Shown: one piece after another, positions 22,641 to 35,600 of the stretch
How positions within the stretch are numbered: the stretch's first letter is position 1
Layout: every line of letters starts with the position of its first letter
Assembly: GCA_026874595.1 (NCBI GenBank)
Contig: CM049316.1
Location: forward strand, 808,001-872,000
Reading direction: 5' to 3'
DNA: 64,000 nt
Source of the DNA: Sipunculus nudus
Lineage: Eukaryota; Annelida; Sipuncula; Golfingiida; Sipunculidae
Program-made: the position numbers and the translations under genes
The notes under the pieces: model-generated
The model's database searches: none
Seen by the model: the letters and a program-made list of their open reading frames with translations, nothing else
Told to the model about the DNA's origin: nothing

Positions 22641-25600
22641 TTAGCTCAGCTGACTATAAGTCATCTGAGCTATAGTCGTGGTCAATTGTCCGTCGTCTGT
22701 CCGTCCGTAAGACTGGCACGTTCCGCCACCATTGGACCTACGAATCTAAAATTCGGCATACAGTTAGATGTCCCCAAAATATCCTACCATGCCAAAATTT
22801 GGGTCAATAGGACTTCGTTCCTTCGAGATATTAAGGAAAAACCTCAATTTTTTTATTAGAAATCTTTTTTTCACACTTGAGGACTGCCTAATATCTAAAC
22901 CACTCATCTGGTTTTCTTCATTATAACCATAAATATTCCTCTATATAGTTCCTATGTACATGCCAGAAATTAGGTCAGTATTATTTAATTTTAAAAAGTT
23001 ATGGGCCCAAACATAATGGACTATGTAAAAAAAATCAGGAAAGATATTTGGTCACTTAAGACCAAAAGTGTTAAAGGTAGGGACTTTTTTTCAGTAATAC
23101 AACTTAAATTAATCAAAATTTAATTGTATACCAAAAATTAGATCAAAATCTGTTAAATTTTTTTAAATATTGGCAAAAATATAAAATTGGAACCTTAAAT
23201 TTTGCCAAACTTTGGCCACGGCACTTTTTTTTCTGTAAGTACTGAGGATTTAATTTTCACAGCATGTACACATAAGGATTTAATCAGTTAAAATCTGAAA
23301 TTTGAAAATAAAAGCTGCAATTTTTTTATTAGCTCAGCTGACTGTAAGTTATCTGAGCTATAGCGATCACTCTTTGTCCGTCGTCCGGCCGTCCGTCCAT
23401 CCTTTAACAGGGCACAAATCATAACCGCTGGACCTTGAATCTTCTTACTTTACATCCAGAGAGGTCCATAAAAAATCTCCTTGGAAACCTGGAATTAGGT
23501 CTCTGTTACCCATATCCTTTGAGCTATGGGGCCCCAAAAGTACCCCCCAGAATAGTGAAAAATTTTATACAAAAACTTCAATATGTCATTAACTACATCA
23601 CTGATGGTCATGATTTTTGGCATACATATTGATCATGAGATGTTCCATCAGTTCCTGCAGACTGGTGGCGCCATCTGTATTGTTCAATTTTTTACAATTT
23701 TTTCCTCTACTTTTGAGACCTTTAAGGATGCTGTCAGCTGTCAACAGTGTACAAATTGCAACAACTGGACCTAGAATCTTCATTCTTGTCATGCAAGGAG
23801 GCCCATGACAAGTGCCTGTGGAAACTTGAAATTAGGTCTCTGTTACCCATATCCTTCAAGCTATAGGACTCTGAAGTATCCCTCAGAATAATGGACAATT
23901 TGATACAAAAGCTGAAGTATCTGAACAACTAATGCAGAGATCATCATGATTCTTTGCATGGATATTGACCATTAAGTGTTTTTATTAGATTCTGCAGACT
24001 GGTGGAGCCACCTGTATTTTTGTATCCGTCAAAACGAAGTTTTGCGAATACTATGTTTTTGACTGGGTTCCTCCGCCACCACCAGGTTTGTTTCTAGAAA
24101 GCTCCTCTGAGAATAATGGACCGATATTTTCCGAAACTTGCACCAATTATCGGGTCACATGTGTGACATGTCACATCGGGTCACGTTCACGCTGATCACA
24201 TCCAAGTTCCTATCTCGGGAACCGTTTGACCGATCAGGAAAAATAGGAGATAGCTCTATAACATACACAAAAAATGGTGGCGCCACCTGTAACCATGTTT
24301 GCAGTGTCCATCTGTTCATCTGCTTTGAGTTGAAAATCACTCATATCTCTGCAGTGAATGGACTAATTCACCTGAAATTCGTCATGCGTATACATCCAGG
24401 ATAGCTTTCTTGATTTTATGACAGATGGCGCCACCTACATTCACGTTTATGCTGATCACATCCAAGCTCACATCTCGGGAACCGTTTGACCTATTGGGCC
24501 AAAATTTTGCATGTGTATAGATCTCACATAGCTCTTTATCATATGCAAAACTGGTGGCGCCACCTGCAACCATTTTTGCACAGCGTCTGTCTTTTTGTCT
24601 GCCATGGGATAATGTCACTCATATCTCGGAAGTGGTTTGACATATCTGCCTAAAATTTTGCAGTTTTATACATCCTGGATAGCTTTCTTGATTTTATGAC
24701 AGGTGGCGCCACCTACATTCTAGTTTATGCTGCAGACATCCAAGCTCATATCTCGGGAACTGTTTGAACGATTGGGCCAAAATTTTGCATGTGTATAGAT
24801 CTCACATAGGTCTTTATCATACACAAAACTAGAGGGGCCACCTGCAACCATTTTTGCACAGCGTCTGTCTGTTTGTCTGCCATGGGCTAAAATCACTCAT
24901 ACACATGTAGTGGTTTGACTTTTCTGCCTAAAATTTTGCATATGTATACAACTTGGACAGCTTTCTGGATTTGTGGTAGGTGGCACAACCTACATACACA
25001 TTGAGGCTGCAGACATCCATGCTAATATGCAACATACCTCACTCTATTTCCCCTTGCCACTCAATCCATGCCTCACTTCACCCATTCCACTCTGATTTTG
25101 GCGGATACACATAGTCACTTGTCGGCTACCTGTATTCTAGTTTTTGAAGTTTACACATTTTTTCTCTATTTTTGAGATATATAAATACAGACTAAATCTT
25201 TGCCTGTTGGTTAATCTGTTTGATGCTTCAGTTGAATGGGTATATACTACAATTCTGATGATAAAATTTCCTTTTGCGAATCTCTTCCCAGTCAGCTGAG
25301 CGTCATGACCCATGGGTCACTTGTTTACAATGTCCATTATGTTTGGGCCCATAACTTTTTTAAAATTAAATAATACTGACTCAATTTCTGGCATGTACAT
25401 AGGAACTATATAGAGGAATATTTATGGTAAATATGAAGATGAGTGGTTTTGATATTAGTCAGTCCTGAAGTGTAAAAATAGATTTCTAATAAAAAATTGA
25501 GGTTTTTCCTTAACATCTGAAGGAACGAAGTCCTATTGACCCAATTTTCGGCATGGTAGGAGATTTTGGGGACATCTAACTGTATGCCGAATTTCAGATT

Positions 25601-26370
25601 CGTAGGTCCAATGGTGTCGAAACGTGCCAGTCTTACGGACAGACAGACGGACGGACGACGGACAATGGACCACGACTATAGCTCAGATGACTTATAGTCA
25701 GCTGAGCTAAAAATCAGGAAAGATATTTAATTGCTTAACACAAAACATGTTAAAGTTAAGGACTTTTTTTCCAGTAATATAACTTTAATTAATCAAAAAT
25801 AACCAAAAATTAGATCAAAATCTTTTAAATTTTTTAAAATATTAGCAAAAATAAAAATTGGTACCTTAAATTTTGGCCATGGCATGTTTTTTTCCTGTAA
25901 GTACTGTGGATTTAATTTTCACAGCATATGCAAATAAGGATTTAATCTGTTAAAATCTGGAATTTATCTCTCATATCTCTTAAAGTTGGCGGGGCCTAGG
26001 TGTGAATAACACTGCGAAGTTACTTTTAAAATTAGGAATATTGGTCAAACTTTGTGGGATTAATTTTTAACTCATATGGCCAAATATTTAAATTTTGAAA
26101 ACTTAATTACCTTCTTACATTATTTGTTTATGAAATGTTACTTTTATATAACACTTACTGTAGGCCTATTTGTTCCCTTGGTGCATCACTAAATGGTTTA
26201 GCTCATGTCCATTATTCTAAAATTTACAGAGTTTCATTTTAGCAGGGCTATTTTCTCATAGCTTTTCTAAGGATAATATATACATGAAAAACCAAAAGAA
26301 ATAAAAATATTTTGCAGTTACTAATATTTTCCAAAATTCAGCTGAGCGATGTGACCCATGGGTCCCTTGT
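22641..26370 (+). mobile_element. Family A composite with nested element and inverted segment
   Basis: It starts TTAGCTCAGCTGACTATAAG and ends GTGACCCATGGGTCCCTTGT. The A body runs to 23330, where a second A element (23331-25324) begins. From 25325 to 25712 the 5' half of an A body lies in reverse orientation, ending at GTCAGCTGAGCT. The forward 3' half then resumes at AAAAATCAGGAAAGATATTT and reaches the terminus. The whole block sits in family C sequence. Confidence 0.6.
23331..25324 (+). mobile_element. Family A element nested in family A, carrying reversed family B units
   Basis: It starts AGCTCAGCTGACTGTAAGTT and ends GTCATGACCCATGGGTCACT then TGT. The first ~650 bp hold about two ~340-bp A units (palindrome variants at 23663 and 24001). 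The segment 24130-25125 is clearly reversed family B sequence, with exact GGTGGCGCCACC at 24276, 24553 and 24702. It ends with the reverse of the B phrase AACTAGAATATGGGTAGTCG. Family A DNA returns at 25140. It is thus a chimera of A and B. Confidence 0.6.
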
Positions 26371-26705
26371 TTTTCACCAAATATGGAATATTCAAGGTCA
26401 AGGACATTCTCATAGGAATGATCATGACCCAATTTACCTATACATCATCCCATAACCCATATCTATGTATATGCATAATATGAAAGATATCTGTCCATTA
26501 GTTGTTGACTTATAATGCTCAAAGTACTGTTGAGTAGCAAAGATGACAAGTATTAAAAGGCATGAAAACAAGAAAAGGATAATAAATGGTGCCACCAGTT
26601 TCAGGTGCCTGACAACGCTATCCTAGATCTTTGGTCAACTTGATTTTTGGATTTATCCATGCAAGATTTCTTGAGATATTTAAGAATTTGTGTGATTTTC
26701 CAAAA

Positions 26706-28193
26706 CTAGGGACCCATGGGTCTCGAAGCTAAGCTGTATTTGTCTATATATATTTTTAAAGAAATTTTTATGAATGATGGTCCTGTGACCTTAACCAATG
26801 ACCTTGTGACCAAAAAATTTGAGAACTTATCATCCTTGAACTTGCAGCATTTAAATTATTGTAACATTCTTCTAAAAAATGCTGGTCCCGTGACCTTGAC
26901 CTCTGACCAGGAAACCTCAAAATCTACAGATTTCTTCCACTTTGGACAAGTGTGCCAGGTGTGAAAGATGGAAAGTTTGGGATAAAAAGTTTGATTTACA
27001 TTGCATCCAATGATAAAGATATGGCTCCTGTGACCTTCACCTTTGTCCTCTGGACCCTGAAAATCAAAATGTTTTTACTTAGTTGGTGGGTCATTTATAA
27101 ATCAAGTTTGAAGCCAATCTTTCCAGCCAAAGCAGAATTATCATCTATAAACTAGTTTGTGAATGGATGGTCCTTATGAACTTGACCTTTGACCCTATGA
27201 CCCAAAATCAAAAAGAATCTTCCCCTATTGGCAGGTGAGTAATATCTTGAAGATGGAAGGTTTGCGATGAAAAGTTTGGCTTGAAGTGCATACACATTCC
27301 TCTTAAAGAAATGGTCCTGTGACCTTGACCTTTGACCTTGGGCCCCAAAAATCAACAGGGTTCTAACTTTAGTGGTGACCCTTATATAAGTTAAGTTTGA
27401 AACCAATATGTCAGACTTAACTGGAGTTATCATCTGGAAACTAATTTGCGAACAGATGTCCCCTGTGACCTTGACCTTTGACCTTGTGACCCAAAATTCA
27501 TTTATGCTCTCCCTATACTGGCAAGTCAGCTAAATGTGCAAGATTGAAATTTTGGGATGAAAAGCTCGGCTAAAAATGCAGCCATAATCTTTTTAAATAA
27601 GTGAGTCTTGTGACTTTGACCTTTGACCTCATGACCCAAAAATCATACAGGTTCTTTCTTTAGTGGTGGGCCATGTGTAAGTTTTGTCTGAAATCCATAT
27701 GTCAATCCAACCTGGAGTTATCATCTGGAAAAAAATTTGTGTGGATGGACAGATGGACAGACAGTCAGATGAACAGACAGGGTGATTACAATAGGGCATC
27801 CACTTGTGATCAATAAACACACCAGGTTTTGGGACACCAGATGGAATCAGTCAGCCACCACTTTTCAGGAACTGACAAAACTAGTCATGGTCAATATTCA
27901 AGGCAAGATTCATGACAATCCATGCATTAATTATCAAGATATTGGAGGTTTTGTATCAAATTTTTATTATTCTGGGGGTTACTTTCAAGTCCAATAGCTC
28001 AGAGGATATAGGTCACATGAAACTAATGTTAGGTTTCCAAGCAGAATTTTTATAGACCTCTCTGGATGTTCTCTTAGAAATTTCTAGGACCAGCAGTTAT
28101 GAATTTGTGCCCTGCCAACAGACAGCTGGACAGCCGGACACACGACGTAAAAAGCGCCATTCTTATACCTCAGCTGCCTTACAGTTAGCTGAG
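26706..28193 (-). mobile_element. Family A element, reversed, with GGTCA-rich units
   Basis: On the + strand it opens AGGGACCCATGGGTC and closes CCTCAGCTGCCTTACAGTTA then GCTGAGCT. Between 26770 and 27640 about six diverged units carry TGACCTTGACCTTTGACC. These are reversed AGGTCA half-sites. The part 27840-28100 resembles the ~340-bp A unit. It follows family C sequence directly, next to the previous A insertion. Confidence 0.6.
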
Positions 28194-28204
28194 CTGATAA
28201 AAAA

Positions 28205-28375
28205 GATACACACTTGTGTATCCACACTGGTGGATCAATAATTTTCATTGTGATAACAAAACACATAGACACTATTGGATCCAAAATTTTCATTGTGATA
28301 ACGAAACACATACACACTTGTGGATCCATAGTGTCATTGTAATAAAAAACATACACACTGGTGGATCCAAACAAT
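28205..28375 (+). repeat. Short tandem array, unit about 57 bp, three to four copies
   Basis: Copies share TTTTCATTGTGATAACAAAA, CACATACACACTTG and GGTGGATCCA, with different spacers. Confidence 0.7.
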
Positions 28376-28399
28376 TTAATTAACAAATATTGTTGAATA

Positions 28400-29255
28400 A
28401 ATCTGAGCTTGTTGATGTTACTCATTCATCTTTGTCTCTTGTCTGATCATACATTAATCCACACTTGTCACATTTTTAACTTTAAGCTGCCCATTCACCT
28501 ACCTTTTGAAAGAGAATTTGAAAGAGAACTGTGTATATATTAATGCTCTAAGTGTAATTTTGGTTGTGAAAAGTTCTTATAACGCCTCCATGAAGGATGT
28601 ATCAAGTGTATCAAGTACGTGTTTGTAAACACAGCAATGTTGACAAATGGGAAAAAAATGTAAACTAAGGTGGTAGGTTGCATATATGCGGAGGTAGAAA
28701 GGCCACTTGCCAAATGCCATTTGCAAAGCTCTGGCTTATCTGACTTGCCACCAGATGCTCTTGTTGAATTTGTGTTGACTATTATGGCGGGCCCCCACAT
28801 ATTATAAACACCTTGATATAAACAAAACAAGCAGCCTGGTGCATAGATAATAAAAATTTCTGGTCTTTTTTAATAAAATTTCCAAGGGATTACCTTTAGC
28901 TTATAAAGGTCAGATAGGTGATTGGGCCCCTTTAAACATTACCACTTTCAGTGAGCACCTCTCATTTGTGTGACTGTGTCATTGTATTAACTTACACAGC
29001 ATACAGGTAGTTACAACATGCTGACAAACACGTTAATCAGTATAACATTGGAAGGATCAGGAGCAGTCCAGTATTTTTAGTTTGATAGGAGAATTATGTA
29101 CCTATTCATATGCCACAGCATCATTATCCTATGATCTAGTTAAAAAAAAGAAACACAGCTTGTATATGTAATGATATTACCAAAAAATTAAAGATGACTG
29201 TCCTTTGCAAAGATAATAAATTGGACAGCTTGTCAGAGTCTCTTGGACTGCAGGT
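28400..29255 (-). other. Region downstream of the DDX1 stop
   Basis: The region holds the DDX1 3' UTR and downstream DNA. I see no repeat of the main families and no clear AATAAA in the gene's orientation close to the stop. A CTATTATGGCGGGCC-type segment near 28785 shows no recognised function. Confidence 0.4.
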
Positions 29256-29377
29256 TCACTTTCTGAATGGTTTGTTGTAGAACAGGTTGATGTAGGAGCT
29301 CTGAGCTCGTTTCTCAAGTGATGCCAACTCCTTAACAGTTGGTGCCAACATCTCAACATGACCTTTGTACCCAGTAC
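29256..29377 (-). CDS. ddx1: DDX1 last coding exon and stop codon
   Basis: After a TTTCAG acceptor, two bases complete a Gly codon. Then 39 codons follow, beginning [17 protein letters not shown] and ending YNKPFRK, with a TGA stop at 29258-29256. Human DDX1 shows YKGHVDILAPTVQELA..EK at the same place and ends a few residues later. The five exons together give about 152 residues, roughly the last fifth of a protein of about 740 residues. The intron before this exon is 8,432 bp and is almost wholly satellite. I saw no convincing AATAAA (TTTATT on the + strand) in the few hundred bases beyond the stop, so the 3' UTR end is unknown. Confidence 0.96.
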
Positions 29378-29609
29378 CTGAAACAAATTAATTATACAAT
29401 GAAACAATGTATTAACATGTGATACAAGCAACCTTGACCTCTTACATAGACATCTCTTACATAAACAATTTATACTTTACACTGGTTCAACTAACTCAAC
29501 AAGATTTGTTTTAATATTACTCTGCATCTGTATCACATGGTTAAAATTGCAAATGATGTGAGTCCAGTCTGTTATTCTATACCAAACTAAATGCTGTCAA
29601 AGAGCTGTG

Positions 29610-32600
29610 ACTCTGTATAACTGATTCTGTGGCCAGTATTCTATACCATTAATTCTGTTGCCATGATGCTGTAGTATTAATTTTGTGACCATGATTCAGT
29701 ACCATTGATTCTGTGGCTATGATTCTGTACCATTGATTCTCTCACCATGGGTCAGTACCATTTCTTCTGTCACCATGACGCTGTACCATTGATTCTCTGG
29801 CCATGATGCTGTACCACTGATTATGTACCATTTATTAAATGGCCATGATGCTTTACCACTGATTATGTACCATTTATTAAATGGCCATGATGCTGTTCCC
29901 CTGATTATGTACCATTGATTGTGGCCATGATGCTGTACCACTGATTATGTACCATTGATTATGTGGCCATGATGCTGTTCCACTGATTATGTACCATTTA
30001 TTAAATGGCCATGATGCTGTTCCAATGATTTTGTACCACTGATTCTGTGGCCATGATGCTGCACCACTGATTATGTACCATTTATTCTGTGGCCATGATG
30101 CTATACCACTGTTTATGTACCATTGATTATGTGGCCATGATGCTGTTCCACTGATTCTTGGGCCCTGAGTCAGTACCATTTCTTTTGTCGCTGTGATGCT
30201 GTTCCATTGATTTTGTGACCATAAGGCTGTACTGCTGATTAAGTACCATTGATTCTGTGACCATGATGCTGTACCAATGATTATGTAAAATTGATTCAGT
30301 GGCCATGATGCTGTACCACTAATTATGTACCATTAATTAAATGGCCATAATTATGTATTACTGCTTATGTACCACTGAATCTTTGGCCATGATGCTGTAC
30401 CACTGATCATGTACCATTGATTATGTGGCCATGATTCTGTACCATTGATTCTGTGGCCGTGATTCTGAATCATTGATTCTGTGGCCATGATGCTGTACCA
30501 TTGTTTCTGTGGCCATGATTCTATACAATTAATTCTGTGGCCATGATGCTATACTATTAATTCTGTGGCCATGATTCAGTACCATTTATTAAATGGCCAT
30601 GATGCTGTACTTTTAATTCTGAGGCCATGATTATGTACCATTGATTACGTGGCCATGATGCTATTCCACTGATTCTCTGGCCCTGAGTCAGCCCCATTTC
30701 TTTTGTCACCATAATGCTGTACCATTGATACTGTGGCCATGATGCTGTACAATTGATTCTGCGCCACTAACTCTGTGGCATTGATTCAGTACCATTGATT
30801 CTACAGCCATGATTCAGTACCATTGATTCTGTGGCCATGATTATATACCATTAATTCGGCAGCCATGATGCTTTACTGTTGATTCTGTGGCCATAATGCT
30901 TTACTATTGACTATATGGCCATGATTTAGTACCATTTCTTCTGTTGCCATGATGCTGTACCATTATGTACCATTAATTCTGTGGTCATGATGCTGTACAA
31001 TTGATTCTGTCGCCATGAAGATGTACCATTGATTCTGTCACTATGATGCTGTACTATTAATTCTGTGGCCATGATTCTGTACCATTGATTCTGTGGCCAT
31101 GAGTCTGTACCATTGATTCTGTGGCCATGATTCTGTAGCATTGATTCTGTGGCCATGATTCTGTACCATTGATTCTGTGGCCATGAGTCTGTACCATTGA
31201 TTCTGTGGCCATGATTCTGTACCATTGATTCTGTGGCCATGATTCTGTACCATTGATTCTGTGGCCATGATTCTGTAGCACTGATTCTGTCGCCATGAAG
31301 ATGTACCATTGATTCTATCACTATGATGTTGTACTATTAATTCTGTGGCCATGATTCTGAACCATTGTTTCTGTGGCCATGATTCTGTACCACTGATTCT
31401 GTGGCCATGACTCTGTAGCATTGATTCTGTCACCATGAATCTGATCCTTTGATTTTGTCACCATAATTCTGAATCATAGATTCTGTGTGCATGATGCTGT
31501 ACCACTCATTCTGTGGCTTGATTCAGTACCATTGATTCTACAGCCATGATTCAGTACCTGATTCTGTGGCCATGATTATATACCATTAATTCTGCAGCCA
31601 TGATCCTTTACTGTTAATTCTGTGGCCATAATGCTTTACTATTGACTATATGGCCATGATTTAGTACCATTTCTTCTGTTGCCATGATGCTGTACCATTA
31701 TGTACCATTAATTCTGTGGTCATGATGCTGTACAATTGATTCTGTCGCCATGAAGATGTACCATTGATTCTGTCACTATGATGTTGTACTATTAATTCTG
31801 TGGCCATGATTCTGTACCATTGATTCTGTGGCCATGAGTCTGTACCATTGATTCTGTGGCCATGATTCTGTAGCATTGATTCTGTGGCCATGATTCTGTA
31901 CCATTGATTCTGTGGCCATGAGTCTGTACCATTGATTCTGTGGCCATGATTCTGTACCATTGATTCTGTGGCCATGATTCTGTACCATTGATTCTATGGC
32001 CATGAGTCTGTACCATTGATTCTGTGGCCATGATTCTGTAGCACTGATTCTGTCGCCATGAAGATGTACCATTGATTCTATCACTATGATGTTGTACTAT
32101 TAATTCTGTGGCCATGATTCTGAACCATTGTTTCTGTGGCCATGATTCTGTACCACTGATTCTGTGGCCATGACTCTGTAGCATTGATTCTGTCACCATG
32201 AATCTGATCCTTTGATTTTGTCACCATAATTCTGAATCATAGATTCTGTGGGCATGATGCTGTACCACTCATTCTGTGGCTTGATTCAGTACCATTGATG
32301 CTGTCGCCATGATGCTGTACAATTGATTTTGAACCATTGATTCTGTTGCCATGATTCTGTACCACTGATTCTGTGGCCATGACTCTGTAGCATTGATTCT
32401 TAAGCATTGATTCTGTCAGAATGATGCTGTACCATTGATTCTGTCACTATTATGTTGTACTATTAATTCTGTGACCATGATTCTGTACCATTGATTCTGT
32501 GGCCGTGATTCAATACCATTGATCTGTCGCTATGATGCTGTACCACTGTTTCTGTCACCATGATTCTGAACCATTGATTTTGTGGCCATGATTCTGTAGC

Positions 32601-35600
32601 ATTGATTCTGTTCCCATGAAGATGTACCATTGATTCTGTTGCCATGAATCTGAACCATTGATTTTGTCACCATAACTCTGAATCATGGATTCTGTGGCCA
32701 TGATTCTGTACCATTGATTCTCAGACCATGAGGCAGTACCAATTCTTCTGCTGCCATAATGCTGTACCATTATATACCATTGATTCTGTGGCCATGATGC
32801 TCTACCACTCATTCTGTGGCTTGATTCAGTACTCTTGATTCTGTGGCCATGATTCTGTATAATTGATTCTGGACCATTGATTCTGTTGCCATGATTCTGT
32901 ACCACTGATTCTGTGGCCATGACTCGGTAGCATTGATTCTGCACCATTGATTCTGTCGCCATGATGCTGTACTATTAATTCTGTGGCCATGATTCTGTAT
33001 AATTGATTCTGTACCGTTGATTCTGTGGCCATGATTCTGAACCATTGATTCTGTGGCCATGATTCTGTACCATTGATTCTGTGGCCATGATTCTGTAGCA
33101 TTGATTCTGTTGCAATGAGGTTGTACTAATCATTCTGTGGCCATGATTCTGTACCATTGATTCTGTGGCCATGACTCTGTAGCATTGATTCTTTAGCATT
33201 GATTCTGTGGCCATGATGTTGTACTATTAATTCTGTGGCCATGATCATGTACCATTGATTCTGTGGCCATGATTCTGTACAATTGATCCTGTGGCCATGA
33301 TTCTGTACCACTGATTCTGTGGCCATGATTCTGTATAATTGATTCTGTGGCCATGATTTTGTATAATTGATTCTGTGGCCATGACTATGTAGCATTGATT
33401 CTTTAGCATTGATTCTGTTGCAATGATGTTGTACTATTAATTCTGTGGCCATGATCATGTACCATTGATTCTGTGGCCAAGATTCTGTACCATTGATTCT
33501 CAGACCATGAGGCAGTACCATTTCTTCTGCTGCCATAATGCTGTACCATTATATACCATTGATTCTGTGGCCATGATGCTCTACCACTCATTCTGTGGCT
33601 TGATTCAGTACTCTTGATTCTGTGGCCATGATTCTGTATAATTGATTCTGGACCATTGATTCTGTTGCCATGATTCTGTACCACTGATTCTGTGGCCATG
33701 ACTCGGTAGCATTGATTCTTTTGCATTGATTCTGCACCATTGATTCTGTCGCCATGATGCTGTACTATTAATTCTGTGGCCATGATTCTGAACCATTGAT
33801 TCTGTGGCCATGATTCTGTACCATTGATTCTGTGGCCATGATTCTGTAGCATTGATTCTTTAGCATTGATTCTGTTGCAATGAGGTTGTACTTATCATTC
33901 TGTGGCCATGATTCTGTACCATTGATTCTGTGGCCATGACTCTGTAGCATTGATTCTTTAGCATTGATTCCGTCACCATGATGTTGTACCATTGATTCTG
34001 TGGCCATGATTCTGTACCATTGATTCTGTGGCCATGATTCTGTACCACTGATTCTGTGGCCATGATTCTGTATAATTGATTCTGTGGCCATGATTTTGTA
34101 TGATTGATTCTGTGGCCATGACTATGTAGCATTGATTCTTTAGCATTGATTCTGTTGCAATGATGTTGTACTATTAATTCTGTGGCCATGATCATGTACC
34201 ATTGATTCTATGGCCAAGATTCTGTACCATTGATTCTGTGGCCATGACTCTGTAGCATTGATTCTTTAACATTGATTCTGTTGCAATGATGTTGTACTAT
34301 TAATTCTGTGGCCATGATCATGTACCATTGATTCTGTGGCCATGACTCTGTAGCATTGATTCTTTAGCATTGATTCTGTTGCAATGATGTTGTACTATAA
34401 ATTCTGTGGCCATGATCATGTACCATTGATTCTGTGGCCATGATTATGTCCCATTGATACTGTGGCAATGAATCTGTATAATTGATTCTGCGGCCATGAT
34501 TCTGTATAATTGATTCTGCACCATTGATTCTGTTGCCATGATGCTGTACTATTAATTCTGTGGCCATGATTCTGTATAATTGATTCTGTACCATTGATTC
34601 TGTGGCCATGATTCTGAACCATTGATTCTGTGGCCATGATTCTGTACCATTGATTCTGTGGCCACGACTCTGTAGCATTGATTCTTTAGCATTGATTCTG
34701 TTGCAATGAGGTTGTACTATTAATTCTGTGGCCATGATTCTGTACCATTGATTCTGTGGCCATGACTCTGTAGCAATGATTCTTTAGCATTGATTCTGTC
34801 CCCATGATTCTGTCCCATTGATACTGTGGCAATGAATCTGTATAATTGATTCTGCGGCCATGATTCTGTATAATTGATTCTGTACCATTGATTCTGTTGC
34901 CATGATGCTGTACTATTAATTCTGTGGTCATGATTCTGTACCATTGAATCTGCACCATTGATTCTGTTGCCATGATGCTGTACTATTAATTCTGTGGCCA
35001 TGATTCTGTATAATTGATTCTGTACCATTGATTCTGTGGCCATGATTCTGAACCATTGATTCTGTGGCCATGATTGTGTACCATTGATTCTGTGGCCATG
35101 ACTCTGTAGCATTGATTCTTTAGCATTGATTCTGTTGCAATGAGGTTGTATTAATAATTCTGTGGCCATGATCATGTACCATTGATTCTGTGGCCATAAT
35201 CATGTACCATTGATTCTGTGGCCATGATTCTGTAGAATTGATTCTGTGGCCATGATTCTGTATAATTGATTCTGTACTATTAATTCTGTGGCCATGATTC
35301 TGTACCATTGATTCTGTAACATTGATTCTGTTGCCATGATTCTGTAGAAATGATTCTGTGGCAATGAATCTGTATAATTGATTCTGCGGCCATGATTCTG
35401 TATAATTGATTCTGTACCATTGATTCTGTTGCCATGATTCTGAACCATTGATTCTGTCGCCATGATGCAGTACTATTAATTCTGTGGCCATGATTTTGTA
35501 CCATTGATTCTGTACCATTGATTCTGTGGCCATGATTCTGTAGCATTGATTCTTTAGCATTGATTCTGTTGCAATGAGGTTGTACTTATCATTCTGTGGC

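Larger units (their letters stand above)
22260..26705 (-). mobile_element. Family C element split by a nested family A element
   Basis: The pieces 22260-22640 and 26371-26705 join within GAAGATTTTGTG...TTTTCACCAAATATGG. This matches the uninterrupted family C stretch at about 63800-63835 (AATTTGTGTGAATTTCACGA then AATATGG). The left piece has GCTCACAGTACTGTCTAGTG and GGTGACACCACC; the right piece has GGTGCCACCAGTTT. The insert is the family A block at 22641-26370. Confidence 0.65.
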
